Assembly: GCA_020152595.1 (NCBI GenBank)
Contig: JAIGNY010001647.1
Location: 1,701,001 to 1,765,000, forward strand
Direction: 5' to 3'
Source: Chiridota heheva
Lineage: Eukaryota; Echinodermata; Holothuroidea; Apodida; Chiridotidae
Length of the DNA stretch: 64,000 nt
Shown here: one piece after another, positions 43,937 to 55,925 of the stretch
How positions within the stretch are numbered: the first letter of the stretch is position 1
How the letters are laid out: every line of letters starts with the position of its first letter
The notes under the pieces: model-generated
The model's database searches: none
Seen by the model: the letters and a program-made list of their open reading frames with translations, nothing else
Told to the model about the DNA's origin: nothing
Translations under genes and position numbers: made by a program

Positions 43937-46860
43937 CTACGCATTTTTTTTAACTCCTTTTGCTTTCTTGAAGGGGGCCCGTTCCGGTCCAACAAGAACA
44001 CTATACATCTTACTTCTGATGGCCATATATTCCTGAATAGGTCTGCCATTCGTTTCATCTTTCATTTTACCGCGTACCTTTTTGTTTTCATTTGAATAGA
44101 GAAACTGTTTGGGGGGATAATCACTTATGTCATATATATTGAGAAAGCCGTACTTTTCCAACGAGCTCGGAAGCACATCACGATAAATATCTTTTAGGTA
44201 GACATTCGTGCTAAAAGAATTTGTGTCGGTGTATAATAGTTAACAATTACGTGGCTGACCGATTGGGTTAGGGTACATTTTCTTGTATACATCATAATAG
44301 AACCAATACATATATTCTTTAGACTGTTAGAGAGATCGAGTATACTCATTGCCTCATAAATTAGTTTGTTCATAAAGAGCTCTTATTTGTACATCTCGAT
44401 TTCGCAAAGATTTTCATTTAATATTTTGATACAGCAAAGTTGGGTTTATTGCAAAGCTTGGAAGCTCTTTTCTTACCAGCTTCTGTTTTTGTTTCAACGA
44501 TTTGCATATCTTTCCTATTACGAACGTTTTACCAAACACGGAATTACACATATCATTGTAGAAGCCCTTTTCGAATTTGTTCTTTGCTTGAGCGCTTCTT
44601 GTGATATTACTTTCGATATGATTTTATTCATGCAACTTGCTTTAATTTTAAAATTCTATGTATTTTAGTGACTTTAAAACCCAAGTACACGTATCTATCT
44701 AAAGTGTATTCATTAATAATGTATTTTTGCATTTCATTAGATGTGAGACTAATTTATTTTTGTTAGTACCGGGAATGTTATTTTTCTCTATTAATTTTTT
44801 CTGATAATCCTTTAGCCATTCTTCTTTAACTTTTATCTTTTCTGGAGCTGGGGGATAATCATTGAGTTTTCCGCTTTGAGAAACTCCTCAGAAGGTTCCA
44901 GGTCCACTTCAAAAACTCACCCAGTGGGAAAGTCATCACAACTACGTTTGATAAATTTCCTATTATAACATCTATCTAAACTGCTAAACACTTTTTGTTC
45001 GTCATCATTTGATAGTTCTATCCACCTAACATTACCTGTTGGTAATTTGCGGGTTATAACAGTTGGGTATTGATAATTCACATCATAGTATTTTATATAC
45101 TTTGGATTCTCCACTTTTTTATCTAAATATTTGTTCTTTGCCTCGCAGTACCGAGAAGCACATACTGTACTGATACCGCCTATAATTCCTTCAATGAAAT
45201 GACACATATCTATAGATCTATTTGATCTGCTGTGAACAATTCAAGTTCTACTTCTTATGTTTTGAGCAATGAATCCCATCATAAACTTGGAGCTGTAAAG
45301 TAATGAGCAGGATCAAGTTCATAATCTTTTATTGACTGTGTTCTGAATTTTTCAAACACATCTGCTAAAAGATAAACATCTGTCTTTAGGTATAGATTGT
45401 GATAATCTTTCATAGTTACACATTGGAATGTTTCTCATACTTTGTTCGCATGTTTATAGTCATCTGCTTTATATTCTTTATTATTCCAACCGTCACAAAA
45501 TTCTTCGATTGAAGGCAAGTGATGCTCGTTTAATTTTTTTAAAGAATCCATATATTCATAAGGAAATACGCCTTTGCGGTACAATAAATTCAATTGATCA
45601 AAGTTAGCCGATGTTGGCAGCGAATCAAGAAATTGGAACTTCTCCTTACCTATACCATTTTCATACAGGTTTTTCACAAGTTGATCCAAAGAAGACGACA
45701 TAAAGTGGAAAGAGTCTTTGAATACCAGTGCACCATTTGGGCTGTAAATTTTTAATCCCATATAGTTTTCGTAGTTGTGAGCAATGCAGGTTACTTCTTC
45801 TCCATTTTGTAAGAAGAAATGATAATGTGAGAATCGTAACCTTTTAGATTGTGGAAAAATACCGGTATATTTAATTTATCTTTCTCTATACGAAGTTTCT
45901 AATACATCTACCATGTGCTGCACCGTGGAACTTGGCAGTAAAGTGATTATAATCTCTCACTTTACGGTGGGGCCTATCTTGTTCTAAATTACCTCCAAAG
46001 AATCTTTCTTACATATCCAACAAGTTGTTGCTTTGTTGGATACTCTTTCATCCTCTGGAGTCATTACTAATTCTTTTTCTTTTACTATTATGTGGTTTCT
46101 TAGTTTCTTATGAGTTGTTGATAATGATTGTAAAAACTTTGAGCCAAAATTTTCCGATTCCTCATCGTCTGTTGTAGATGTGAATGATTCCTGATAGAAT
46201 ATCTCACCATTAAAACACAACTATATAAAAAATAACTACAAACCATATGCTTCTGGCTTATTTTAGTTTTGGCACTGGAGCCGACAGATGACTCAAGGGA
46301 TTCGGGAGGGGGGGCGCGCCGTTGAAGAATGCATTCAAAATATGCATAAATGAATAAATGGTGCTTTTTCCCATATTTCTGTAGTTCGAAAAATATAAGT
46401 ATGTTTCCTGGCATGCCCGTTTTTGAGTCCTTTTGGGTTGAGTAACGTTCTTTGTAAGCTGGAGTTGTTATGTTTATACAGTTCTCCGATGATGAACTTA
46501 TATTTTTTCAGAGGTGAAATGTTGATTACATAAATCGCAAAAAAAATTGCTGACCAGCTTTGAAAATATAATAAAATAAACTATTAAATTTATTTATAAG
46601 AATATAGTGAGCACCTCGGGGTACAATGGGATCATCTTTCGATGCAACTTCGTCGTATAAAATAATAGACTAATTCGTTTGATGCTAGGATCTTGTTTAC
46701 TGTAATATACGGGAGGTATATTATTCATTGATTTGATACTAGTCGGACATTGATACACATTTACAGCAATATTATTATCCCTTTCTATCTTTGGAATATC
46801 CTTTAGCGCCACGGGAAACTTGGATATTTTTTTTTAATAGGCTTGTCTATTCTATTGTAA
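43937..46860 (-). pseudogene. polB: Protein-primed family B DNA polymerase of a Polinton-like element, broken
   Basis: About 960 codons' worth, N to C on the minus strand. N-terminal ALKDIPKIERDNNIAVNVY (46812-46594). An Exo I-like site with its Asp replaced (AYFECIL instead of ADFE, ~46345). A Cys pair in TTCWICKK (~46020), followed by VRDYNHFTAKFHGAAH. HNLKGYDSH (Exo II region, ~45850). LPTSANFDQLNLLYRKGVFP (45761-45435). GGIST and the palm motif A DVNYQYP with LPTGN (45207-44917). LGFKVTKIHRILKFK (~44680). C-terminal RPIQEYMAIRSKMYSVLVGP (44176-43937). At least six frameshifts or stops and the lost exonuclease Asp make it non-functional. Such polymerases replicate linear virus-like transposons from a terminal protein. 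Confidence 0.88.
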
Positions 46861-47104
46861 AGATAGAGATTCATTTCAAAACTGCTTGCGAGAAAATGAT
46901 GTTATTCCTGATGTGGACACTTGAGATAAAGTTGCTGGTGTACTAAGAAATACAAAACATTTAAAATTGATTTTAAAAACAGATCAACCAACTGATTATT
47001 GTATTATTCATACTTGCCGGAAAATTTTAATTCAAACAATGTTTAGTAAGAAATAGAAGATTTGCTAATCTTCTCTCTGTTTTTTCCAGCCAGAGTATTA
47101 TAGT
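46861..47104. other. No gene seen
   Basis: Short AT-rich interval between the polymerase relic and a MITE. Confidence 0.4.
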
Positions 47105-47280
47105 AAGTTAGTTGTACTGATCTCCTGTTTAATGCAACTAAAAGTTTACTGTTAAAATCTAGGTAGATTAAAGAGGAGATCAGTGTTAATGTCAATTAGC
47201 ACTGATCTTCTGTTTAAATGTGTCTTAAATTTGTACATTAAATTTTAGTTACATTAATCAGGAGTCAGTACAAGTAACTT
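47105..47280. mobile_element. 176-bp MITE with nested inverted repeats
   Basis: Outer inverted ends: AAGTTAGTTGTACTGATCTC on the left and the inverse AAGTTACTTGTACTGACTCC from the right, continuing about 39 bp through AACTAAAA. An inner inverted pair (GAGGAGATCAGTG and CACTGATCTTCTG) repeats the CTGATCTCCTG motif, giving four copies that can fold into a cruciform. Confidence 0.75.
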
Positions 47281-48409
47281 AATTAGTTCTACCAGTGCAG
47301 TTTATATCTATGTTTTTCGCGGAACCAGCTCTTTTTACGGTGCTAGTGGCATCCAACTAATCCCTCAAAATTGTATTGTCATAATTTTCAAAATCAAAAC
47401 AAATCTAAGTAAGTCCAGAATACTCATAGCCAGCTCCGTGGACTTTCATGAAGTATAATTATGATGAAAGATCATGAGATAATAAATTATCCATATCCAA
47501 GTCTCCTCGATATTCCCTGGTTCGGCTATATGGCTATATGGAGTGCTTAAAAGAAATAATTATAATCAAATCCTCTCGATACCCCCTGTTTTGGCTCCAT
47601 TGCTCCGCGGAATGAGAACAAATTACATTGGGGAATATTGTGTAAATCCAGCAGACTTTTCCTGGTGTGGCTCTGCAAACTTTTTGAATGAAAATCTCCA
47701 AAGGCCCATTCATAACATTGACCTATTCATAATCTTATGAATTTACCCCGGATGGCTCCGCAGCTCCACGCTTTCGATGAAAATTTTAAATTGATCGATT
47801 CGTAATTTTTAAGTGTGGAGCCAGCTCCACAGAGTTGCGGGGTGTTCTGCAATGAAGCCAAATTTTCTTTCATCAAGTTAAACTTAAATTTGTTAAAACT
47901 AAGTGTGAAAGCCCTACATTCAAAATTTTTCATAAATGCCCTCAAAGGTGCAGCTTAAAATTTGTTTTATGATTATTTTTTCAGTAGGCCTATAGGAATC
48001 TTCTAAAAAGTATTAATGTTACAAGAATTATTATTAAGATCAACATGGTAAAACACCCTCCTACAGCTTTGCCTAAATCCCAAGTGTTTAGCACTAATAG
48101 CCATCCCAGTACAGTATCCAAATTCATAAGGTAAAGGTCGCCTTAATTTTACCAACCTTTCCCAAATAAAAAGCAGAATACGAGAAAATTAAAGTTGCAA
48201 TGCAAGCGAGTGTTAAATAGGCCTAAAGGCTACTGCGTTCGCCAGTACCTTTCCAGAAAAGTGTTTCAAAGACAAACACTCGCAAAAAAGCCTTAACGTA
48301 TCCTAGCTTGATAAAATTAAATCCTATACTTCACAACAAAAAATAAGACTAAGGCGTACTGGCAATCAATGCTGACGAAACTGGGCATAAATTCAACAAA
48401 CAAATTCCA
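47281..48409. other. No gene seen
   Basis: AT-rich with scattered GCTCCRCGGA-like words (47600-47850). Open frames 47543-47740 (+) and 47727-47945 (-) are not recognised. Confidence 0.35.
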
Positions 48410-48560
48410 CTCACCAGAAAACGTTTCTTTCAGTGCATCTAAATTCCACTCCTGAAGTGTTTTTGCAGCAAAATCTTCCTGAACTGCGATAAACTGCTTT
48501 AATTTCTGATCCGATTCACGAGAGTTTGCAACTGTTTTGGTCTTAAATATGGCGGACTAG
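48410..48560 (-). other. Possible coding exon with a UBA-like helical segment
   Basis: The minus strand is open for about 50 codons and contains ANSRESDQKLKQFIAVQED, then AAKTLQEWNLDALKETFS, followed by a good donor (TCTG|GTGAGTGG, near 48411). The spacing of KQFIAV ... EWNLDAL..TF resembles UBA-like three-helix domains found at protein N-termini. No in-frame ATG is visible (an upstream TAG closes the frame) and no partner exon was found. It lies just inside the candidate right end of the Polinton-like element, so it could also be an element gene. Confidence 0.3.
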
Positions 48561-48599
48561 TCTGACTGGCAGGTCATTTTATTTCAACCAATGAAAATA

Positions 48600-48718
48600 T
48601 GTATATGATTTGACCACGCACGATGGTCAGCAGTACGACTATATGACTGAGATATTTGACTATACTGTGGTCAGATTGAAACAAATTTGAGATAATTGAC
48701 CATTCGTTTTTTTAGAGT
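48600..48718 (-). repeat. Candidate right terminus of the Polinton-like element
   Basis: Read on the minus strand it begins ACTCTAAAAAAACGAATGGT and carries GACCA/TGGTC words, resembling in reverse the outer edge of 36452-36780. Flanking 6-bp target duplications are not evident. The similarity is patchy, so this is a candidate only. Confidence 0.35.
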
Positions 48719-50261
48719 TTAGATGTCCATAGTCTTTTACATGGGTATCTTTATTTTGGTCAACTTTATCTTCACGCAATAGCTTACAAAGTGTAGCAGT
48801 TTCCAGGGTACTGTCAATTTTAAATTTCATTCCAAAGATTGGTAGTCTGAAAGGATTTCATTATTTTTCTCCAAGTCTGGTTGGGCAATTCTTAAGGTTG
48901 CCCATCCTTTATGTAAGGTCATTGACACCACATAAATTGTCTACAAAAGAGTTATGCAAAATTGAGTGTTACTTCAACATTTGAAAATATCACAATTATT
49001 TCACAGAAATTAGAATTTAATGTATTTGTTTGCATTAGTTCTTTCTTCTTCTTATCTATTCACAAGACCCTGGCACCACTACTTATCAGCCCTACCATTT
49101 CTACAAGCTTCAAAACAGTAGAGTTACAGTAAAATAAAGAACTACTAATCATATACTGTATATTCTGTTTAATACTACTAAGGTCCAGGCACAAACAAAA
49201 TTTTATGCTGGAAATTATGTACACTGTACCTTAAATAGGCCCTTGATAAAAAGATTAACATTTTTGGTGAATTCGAGCAAAGTTTTGATTTCTGTGGAAT
49301 ATCTAACACAACAGTATACACAAAAAGTGAACGTGGGTTAAATCAGTGGCAGTTAACTTTCTAGTGTTGTTTCATTAATAAAAGAAGGTACCATATTTTC
49401 ATTGAGGAGTCAAAGTTTGGTGATTTCAATAAAACTTGAATTTTCGTATGATTACAAAAACCGCTTATACATCAAACTTTGTTACAACTTCTGGTATAAC
49501 TATATGATTACCTGTACACTCAACACCACTACAACCGTCATAAAAGAATCAGCATCATGAAATACAAATATGATGTGGGTTTTTTATCATCTTTATGTCA
49601 GAATTTGCTCCAACTTTACTAAAAAAAAACCTGTTCCACCCTCTCCTACTTCCCCATTCTATGCATGCTCTCATGTTGGCTTTATGTCATATGACACCAC
49701 TTCGATGATCACTATTGTACTTTTCATACCTTTTGGAATTTTGGAAAACTGTCTTTTATTTTCATACATCCCTCCTTGATCCTTGGCACTATATGGCAAG
49801 GTTAGACCTATATAGTAACATCTTGTTATGCGTGCTGTATGTCCTTTATCCGGCATTAAAATGAAAATAAATGATAGGATGGTTAACTTTGATTTTTAAA
49901 CAGTGTAACTTGCAAGTAGTTTATTTATCAAATATACCTTTACCAAGTTTATTCAAATACACCAGCAGGCTTAATGTTGTACTATGATATTCAGATCAAA
50001 CCCTGATCGAATCAAGTCTCATTCTGGATAGGGAAAGCTACTTATGAAGATAAAACAGGTGCCGTATCTATTTTAAGAAATCACAAAAAGGTCAGTTCCA
50101 TTGTGGGTGCAACAATGATAAAAAGCTTGCTTTCATTGTTTAATAAATAACACAAGGTCGGCCTAACAGTATATACCAGTATACAATATCTTATACAGTA
50201 CATCATATTAGGGAAATAAACTGAAAAATGAATGTATAATGAAATTGGTTATGACTTTGTT
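48719..50261. other. No gene seen
   Basis: TTAGATGTCCATAGTCTTTT at 48719 resembles the inverse of 35964 (GGGGTATGGACATCTAG), a dispersed-repeat end. Otherwise AT-rich; open frames around 49570-49856 are unrecognised. Confidence 0.35.
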
Positions 50262-50520
50262 CCTAGCAAAATAAAATTTTCAGTTTTCGAGAAAATTCTT
50301 AATTTTTTCTCTAATTTTCCAGAAAATTTTCTTCATTTTCGCGTAATTTTTTCCAATTTTCGAACAAGTTTCTTTGATTTTAGGAAAACTTTAAGGAAAA
50401 ATCTGTCATTTTCAGGAAATGTTGCCAAAATGTTTTAAATGGTTACACAAATTTCCAATAATTGTACCTAAATTTCCAGTAATTTAACCAAATTTCCTAA
50501 TAATTTTTTTTCATTTTTTC
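50262..50520 (+). repeat. GGAAATTT repeat, locus 4
   Basis: Units such as CCAGAAAATTTTCTTCATTT at ~21-bp spacing, ending CAGGAAATGTTGCCAAAAT and AAATTTCCAATAATT as in locus 1. GGGAAGGTGAAAT follows at ~50558, the inverse-like counterpart of sequence after locus 2. Confidence 0.75.
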
Positions 50521-51442
50521 AATTTGATATTAATAATATCCCAATTTTATCTTCCAACTGGGAAGGTGAAATCAGAATCCCCCTCACTTCCTATACAACT
50601 CTACCGCGAACAACCCTTGTCCGATAGTTACTATTTGTCCCGCTATTTGACGACAGTATTACCTCTAGAAAAATATTCATAATTGCACGGTACAGAATTT
50701 CATAATTCTGATTTTTTTTATTTGATTATTGATTTTTGGTGCCTTCTTTCATCTTTAAAATTACATTACACACTGTGAAATCTGAGGAAAAATCTGCCTT
50801 AAAAATTGTCAGTTTTTTTTATCTTATTTGTTATATCATTTAAAAGATAAATTTCTTAGCTTTCAGATGATATAAATCATGATAGTCTATTCCTACTAAA
50901 AATTAGTGAAAAAGGGGCGCAAAATATGAAAATATGCTTCAGAAAATATCAATTTTCGTGAATTCCGCTACAATTTATACCCATAATCTATCAATTTGAA
51001 TATTTCCACTTATACTCATTCAATTTTCATCTTTTAAATACCAACATACGGCTTTAAATGCACGTAACAAGACTTATTTTTTTGTAAAGACTTCTCCTAG
51101 ACCTATACCATGTAATAGAGATATCAGATGTCACCGATCCAATTAGATAGTTTATTATGTCAGGGATTTCACAATAGTAAAAACCTGATCAAAGTTAATA
51201 ACCAGCCACATCGTGCTTGGGCAAAACATGAATGAGTTCCACACAGTAGGCATTTAAGTTAAGAGTATTAGTAATGACCTCTTATCAGCTGTTTCTCATT
51301 GTGAAAGTTTGTGACCTACTTTTGACAATTTTTTTGAAGTTGTTGAGTTCTCACTTTTTTTCTTGGTAAAATGCCTTGGAAAATAAAAATAAAGTTGTTT
51401 AAAAAAATAGATTTACAGAACCTGTGAAAGCAAAAAAGACAG
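50521..51442. other. No gene seen
   Basis: AT-rich, no recognised feature. Confidence 0.4.
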
Positions 51443-52075
51443 ATGAGAACCCCCCAATTAATAAGGACAAAGTTATCACCAAATATTAATGCGTGGGACA
51501 TATTCAAAAGAGAAATGGTAAAAAAGGAAGAAAAAAGATTGAAGGATGTTGTGAACAAAAATAAAGAAAAAGAGTTTATGGATGGTGCCAAAAAATACGA
51601 AGGACTCGTTGGGGCTGGAAGGCTGACGGTGAAGGCTATTCATGTCATTCTGGGTAACTATCTGACTATGGTGCTGCGATCAGAAACAGTGGAGGAGATA
51701 TTAGTAAAAATGGAAAATGACGTTTGGGCAATTTTTGAACATAAGGGAAAGACACATACTAGATGTGGAGGTTGGTGTCCTTCTAAGAAAGTCGATATAG
51801 CAAAGGCCAACCAGAACAGTTTGCCAGGGTTTGTATTGGATGCAATAAAGCCGGTATTTGCAGCTCTCTCCAGTCGTGATCTGTTGGAAAAGTGTGCTAA
51901 TGGTGGCATCCAAAATACTAATGAGTCATTCCATAGTTTACTTGGTCTAAGTGTCCAAAGGAAATATTTGTTGGTATAAAGAAATTAGAAACAGCAGTGA
52001 ATGAAGCAATACTTTTGTTCAATGATGGTGACTTTGCTAAAGTTAAAGTCTTTTTTTCAAAATGGGTATTGAAGC
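51443..52075 (+). pseudogene. DNA-transposon transposase fragment
   Basis: A 178-aa open frame (51443-51979), continued in another frame by GIKKLETAVNEAILLFNDGD (~51978-52037). Landmarks: RLTVKAIHVILGNYL, CGGWCPSKK, NSLPGFVLDAIKPVFAALSS, LLEKCANGGIQNTNESFHSL. The combination of a Cys-containing C-x-W segment, MxAIKPxFxxLS, LLxKC..G.xQNxNES and AVxxFNDG is that of a widespread invertebrate transposase family that I believe is Kolobok-type. The N-terminal half and the C-terminus are missing or shifted, so it is dead. Confidence 0.75.
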
Positions 52076-54787
52076 TGGATTTCATACTCGACATTTTTTT
52101 TTAAACTGACAATCGACGTATTAAAAACGCAGAAAAGCAGTCGTCAGATAAGCACATAGAAGAGATCAAAGCTAAATCTATGAAGAAGGAAGCAACAGAA
52201 CAAGACATAGCTGCAAAGGAAGGCAATATATATGAAGCGGGTGCATTTCAGCATGGAATTTTGTAAAGGAAATACTGTATACTTGTAATGCAAATTTTTC
52301 GAATATATGCGCACAATGTTTTTGGCCGTTTTCGCAAAATGGTATTTTTGATGGAGTCACAATCTTTGAAAACGAACTATTTCCTTATTTTAAGTCTGAT
52401 TGATATGAATGAAATTTGGCATACTTGTTTAAAACACTATGTCTAACAACTTCTGCTATAATCAAAGTACCCCTATGTCTACTTTAAGAGAAAATAACTC
52501 ATTAATATTTAATTAGGTACAAGTTTTCGACATCTTTTCATCATAATGAAGCAAACTTTCAATAACTTAAAATTTGGAATATATATTTACACCATTGTAG
52601 TCTAACTTCTTTCTACTGGATTCCTGCATATCTGTAGCAAATTCCAGGTCCCTACCTCTTATACTTTTTGAGTTTTATGAATTTGAAATAATGCCCTTTT
52701 TGGATGGCGGCCATTTTGATTGATCTCATTAATATGCATAATTTAGGTCAAGGACAATACGATATTTTTTATTTTTGTATCCAACCTTTCTTGTACCCAC
52801 GTATCATTTCTGTGGAAGTTTTAGTTTAGAAAATAAAAATTGAGTGCAGACCTTGCCTTCAGGTTAGAGAGACAATGAACGTCTATATATTACGTCTAGG
52901 CCTATTGAAGTTATATATTATATTTGGGGTTAATTTTCCCTCTGGACACTAAATATGGTTTAATCATTACAATTAATTATTTTCTTCTTAAATATTTCAG
53001 AATAATGAGCTAAAGAAAGAAAACTTACTTGCTTGTTTTGGCCGTTCGCTTACTTGGCAAACTGTTGGTCGGCTGTAAAAAAAAGCTTGTTGTAGGTACG
53101 GTGCGACGAATGAAAAAAAAACCTAGATTATGTAAATAGATTAGCATGCAGTTCCAAATCTGCCACAAAAAGTTAGTGTGAGATCCAATGGGAATGACTT
53201 CGAAGTTTGGTATCTACCTTATTATATATCTGTCGCGAATTTTACAGATATAATATTCACAACAGATAGATTAACTTCATGATTCCATAGCCCACAGACG
53301 ACGTGAGGCAAAGGTCACTTGAATATTTATATTATTTGGAAAATTGGTATACCGTTGCCTCCTAAATTAGCATTCGATTTTTGGGGAACCCCTAAAAATA
53401 CCCCCTCACTTTTTGGTCTATTGCTCCTTTAACCCTAATGCCCGCGAAAATTAGTGTAAACAAAATGAATGCTTACTCTAAAAATCATCTTTGAAAAAGA
53501 GAAATACAAATATTTACAAGAGAAACGAAATTAAAAATTGAAATTTGCGACATTTTTGGCCTGTGAAGGAATGATAAATTTCCTGACAGTCAAGTTTGCA
53601 CAAATGATGTGACTCGATGTGCATCAAGGATAAGTACTTTAACTTGTCGTCTTTCATTCTTGATCTCAGGTAGTTCTTAATTTGTTTTAAAAAAAATTAC
53701 CTCTCCCCACTGCGGTTGGATACCATCAAGCATAGGTGTAGTAGTATTGTTTTCTTTATTTCTTTGTTATCCCTAATCATATTGTGCCTCTCTGGAGGTT
53801 ATTCACTGGTCCATGACCTGCTTGGTTCCCTGGTGTTACCACATAAACCCATTAAGCGGAGTTAATTCACCTGTCTTGTCTTGTATCTATGTAATCAATG
53901 GTCTCTATGTGGACAATTCTCTCCCCCACCCCCTTCCCGGTCACTATCAAAGACATTTTACCGGAATAGAAAATAACAGTGTGGTATGTTTTTACGGGGT
54001 GGTCCAAACGCCGAATTCCCAACAGGGCCCAAATAGCCGGTTGCGCTAGTCATAAATGTAAAGTATCCCCCAGCACGGCATGCGGTAAAACGCTCATGAC
54101 CATAGGTGTAGGATCGGGAGGACAGCGGGCACTCCCCCTCCTCTCCCCCATTCCTTCGCTTCACTTTTTAAGTTTTCAGAAAAATGACAAAAGTGCCCCT
54201 TTGCCCCTTTTGAAAATGAAAAGTGCTCCCTCAATTAGGATCTACTGTCAAATGCACAGTAACTGGCATACGCACAATTTCAACAACAAAATATTACAAA
54301 AATTCGCATTTCAAAATGAATTGCCCCTTTTACTTTGTTGTTTTCGGAAAATTTGGGCTCACTAATTCTATCTACTGACTCGAAGATATATGACTTGGGA
54401 AGTACTTCATAAGACGTCGTGTCAAAAGGACTCGATCGTCTAACTTTGGCTTGTATCAAAGGGGCACGTGTGTTCAAGATACAAGCGAGCCCGCGTTGGG
54501 TCTCGGCAACTCTAGGGCCCATTGCTATAACCACTCCCCTCCCCACCCTACGACTCGATATTGAACCAAGTAGGCCTACGTGCTAGCAAGCTTAGGAACG
54601 TCTAACACGAGGAAGTTCTGAGTCTTGCTTAAACTAGCAACAAAATTAAGACCCTCTGAAAAATGGGTGAACTCCTTGAATTCTGAATGTGCTGTGTTTC
54701 CCATCCCCACTGGAATAATCCCATCCATCACCAAAAATTAATAGTTAACATGGTACATGTGTGTCACTTAGTCGGGATACTGCAGGC
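52076..54787. other. No gene; fragments of dispersed repeats
   Basis: 52690-52760 (GGATGGCGGCCATTTTGATT followed by CATTAATATGCATAATTTAGG) and 53440-53510 (GCGAAAATTAGTGTAAAC, CTCTAAAAATCATCTTTGAA) look repeat-derived. The latter recurs at 58825-58880. A mildly GC-richer segment at 53800-54560 has open frames (53979-54365 and others) that I do not recognise. Confidence 0.4.
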
Positions 54788-55920
54788 GTCTTTTTGGTTC
54801 CGGTGCGATCAGCATAAGGAACCTATGCGGCCATGATGGCGTGTGTGTATGCATGTGCATATCTGTGTGCTCTTACAAGAGATACATGACGGGGCTACAT
54901 TTAAGTAAGAAGTGACATTGTGAGGATTTGGTGTAGTGTAGGGATATGGATGACCTTCTCTAAGTTGTTTCCAGCTGGAATTGAAATATCTCCACAATGA
55001 ATATGACTTCATTGTGTATGTAATATTTTTTTTTTTTTTTGTCAGTACTTAAAGACATTGTGGGAATTTCATATTCCCACACAATGTATCATTGTACACA
55101 TACACATATAATGCAGGCCCCGTACATATACAAAGCATACAGCAAAACTCCCACAATGGGCCTCTTGTCGGTATGTGTGTGTGTGAAGAGGGGAGGGGGT
55201 GTGTATGTTTGTTTGTGACGGCCAGCTCGTAAACATGATATCTCAAGAACAGTAAATTAAATTCATGTCATATTTGGTACACAGATAGCCCATGGTATGT
55301 AGGTGTGCTAAATTGTTTTTGGTGGTGATGTCATGCATGAGTAGGCGGGGCTTAATGTACAAATCTTAAAATGTTCATATTTTAACAACCGCATGTCTGC
55401 TTTGTTTTATATATGGGATAATTATGATGTTAGCTGGTGTGTACATGTTCATGATGTAAAACGTTGAATTTCATTAATATGTACACATATATCCCATGGT
55501 TTGTAGATGTACCCTATTGTTTTTGGTGGTGATATCATGCACATTAATAAGTGGGCGGGGTTAAAGTGAAAATTTTGAAAATGTGATAAATGAGCAATTG
55601 TATGTCCGTTTTGCGTCATATTTCCTGATTGGGCATGATAATTTTTTTGGTTATTGTGTACATGCTTATATTATCAGCAGATGTCCTTGACATGCATAGT
55701 GGGCGTGGCTTAATGTGAATGGACTACATGATGTAAACACCATACTACATAAACGATATTCCATATTTATGCTATATCAGGTACACAGAAGGGTTATGGT
55801 CTGCACATATGTTCTGATGTTGTGGTAGTGATGTCATGAATATTAATGAGTAGGCTCACAAATTTGTACTGACAAATTCTTGAAATAGAATAAATGAGCA
55901 ACCGTTTTTGCATCATACTT
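54788..55920 (+). repeat. ~300-bp satellite family, locus B
   Basis: Shares the same lead-in (GATGGCGTGTGTGTATG) and unit words as locus A: ATATCTCAAGAACAGTA, GGTACACAGATAGCCCATGG, TCATGCATGAGTAGGCGGGG, TTTTAACAACCGCATGTCTG, ATTATGATGTTAGCTGGTG. Copies are more diverged and shorter. 54880-55190 is a non-matching insert including an inverted pair around GTGGGAATTTCATATTCCCAC. The last unit is interrupted at ~55925 by a LINE. Confidence 0.85.
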
Positions 55921-55925
55921 GCTAA

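Noticed and set aside
44366..44668. 100-aa plus-strand ORF
   Set aside because: Lies antisense to the polymerase relic and shows no domain.
48540..48560. Plus-strand ATGGCGGAC as a gene start
   Set aside because: It runs straight into TAG after three codons; no downstream frame.
51316..51913. Minus-strand ORFs opposite the transposase fragment
   Set aside because: Shadow frames; the plus strand carries the recognisable family motifs.
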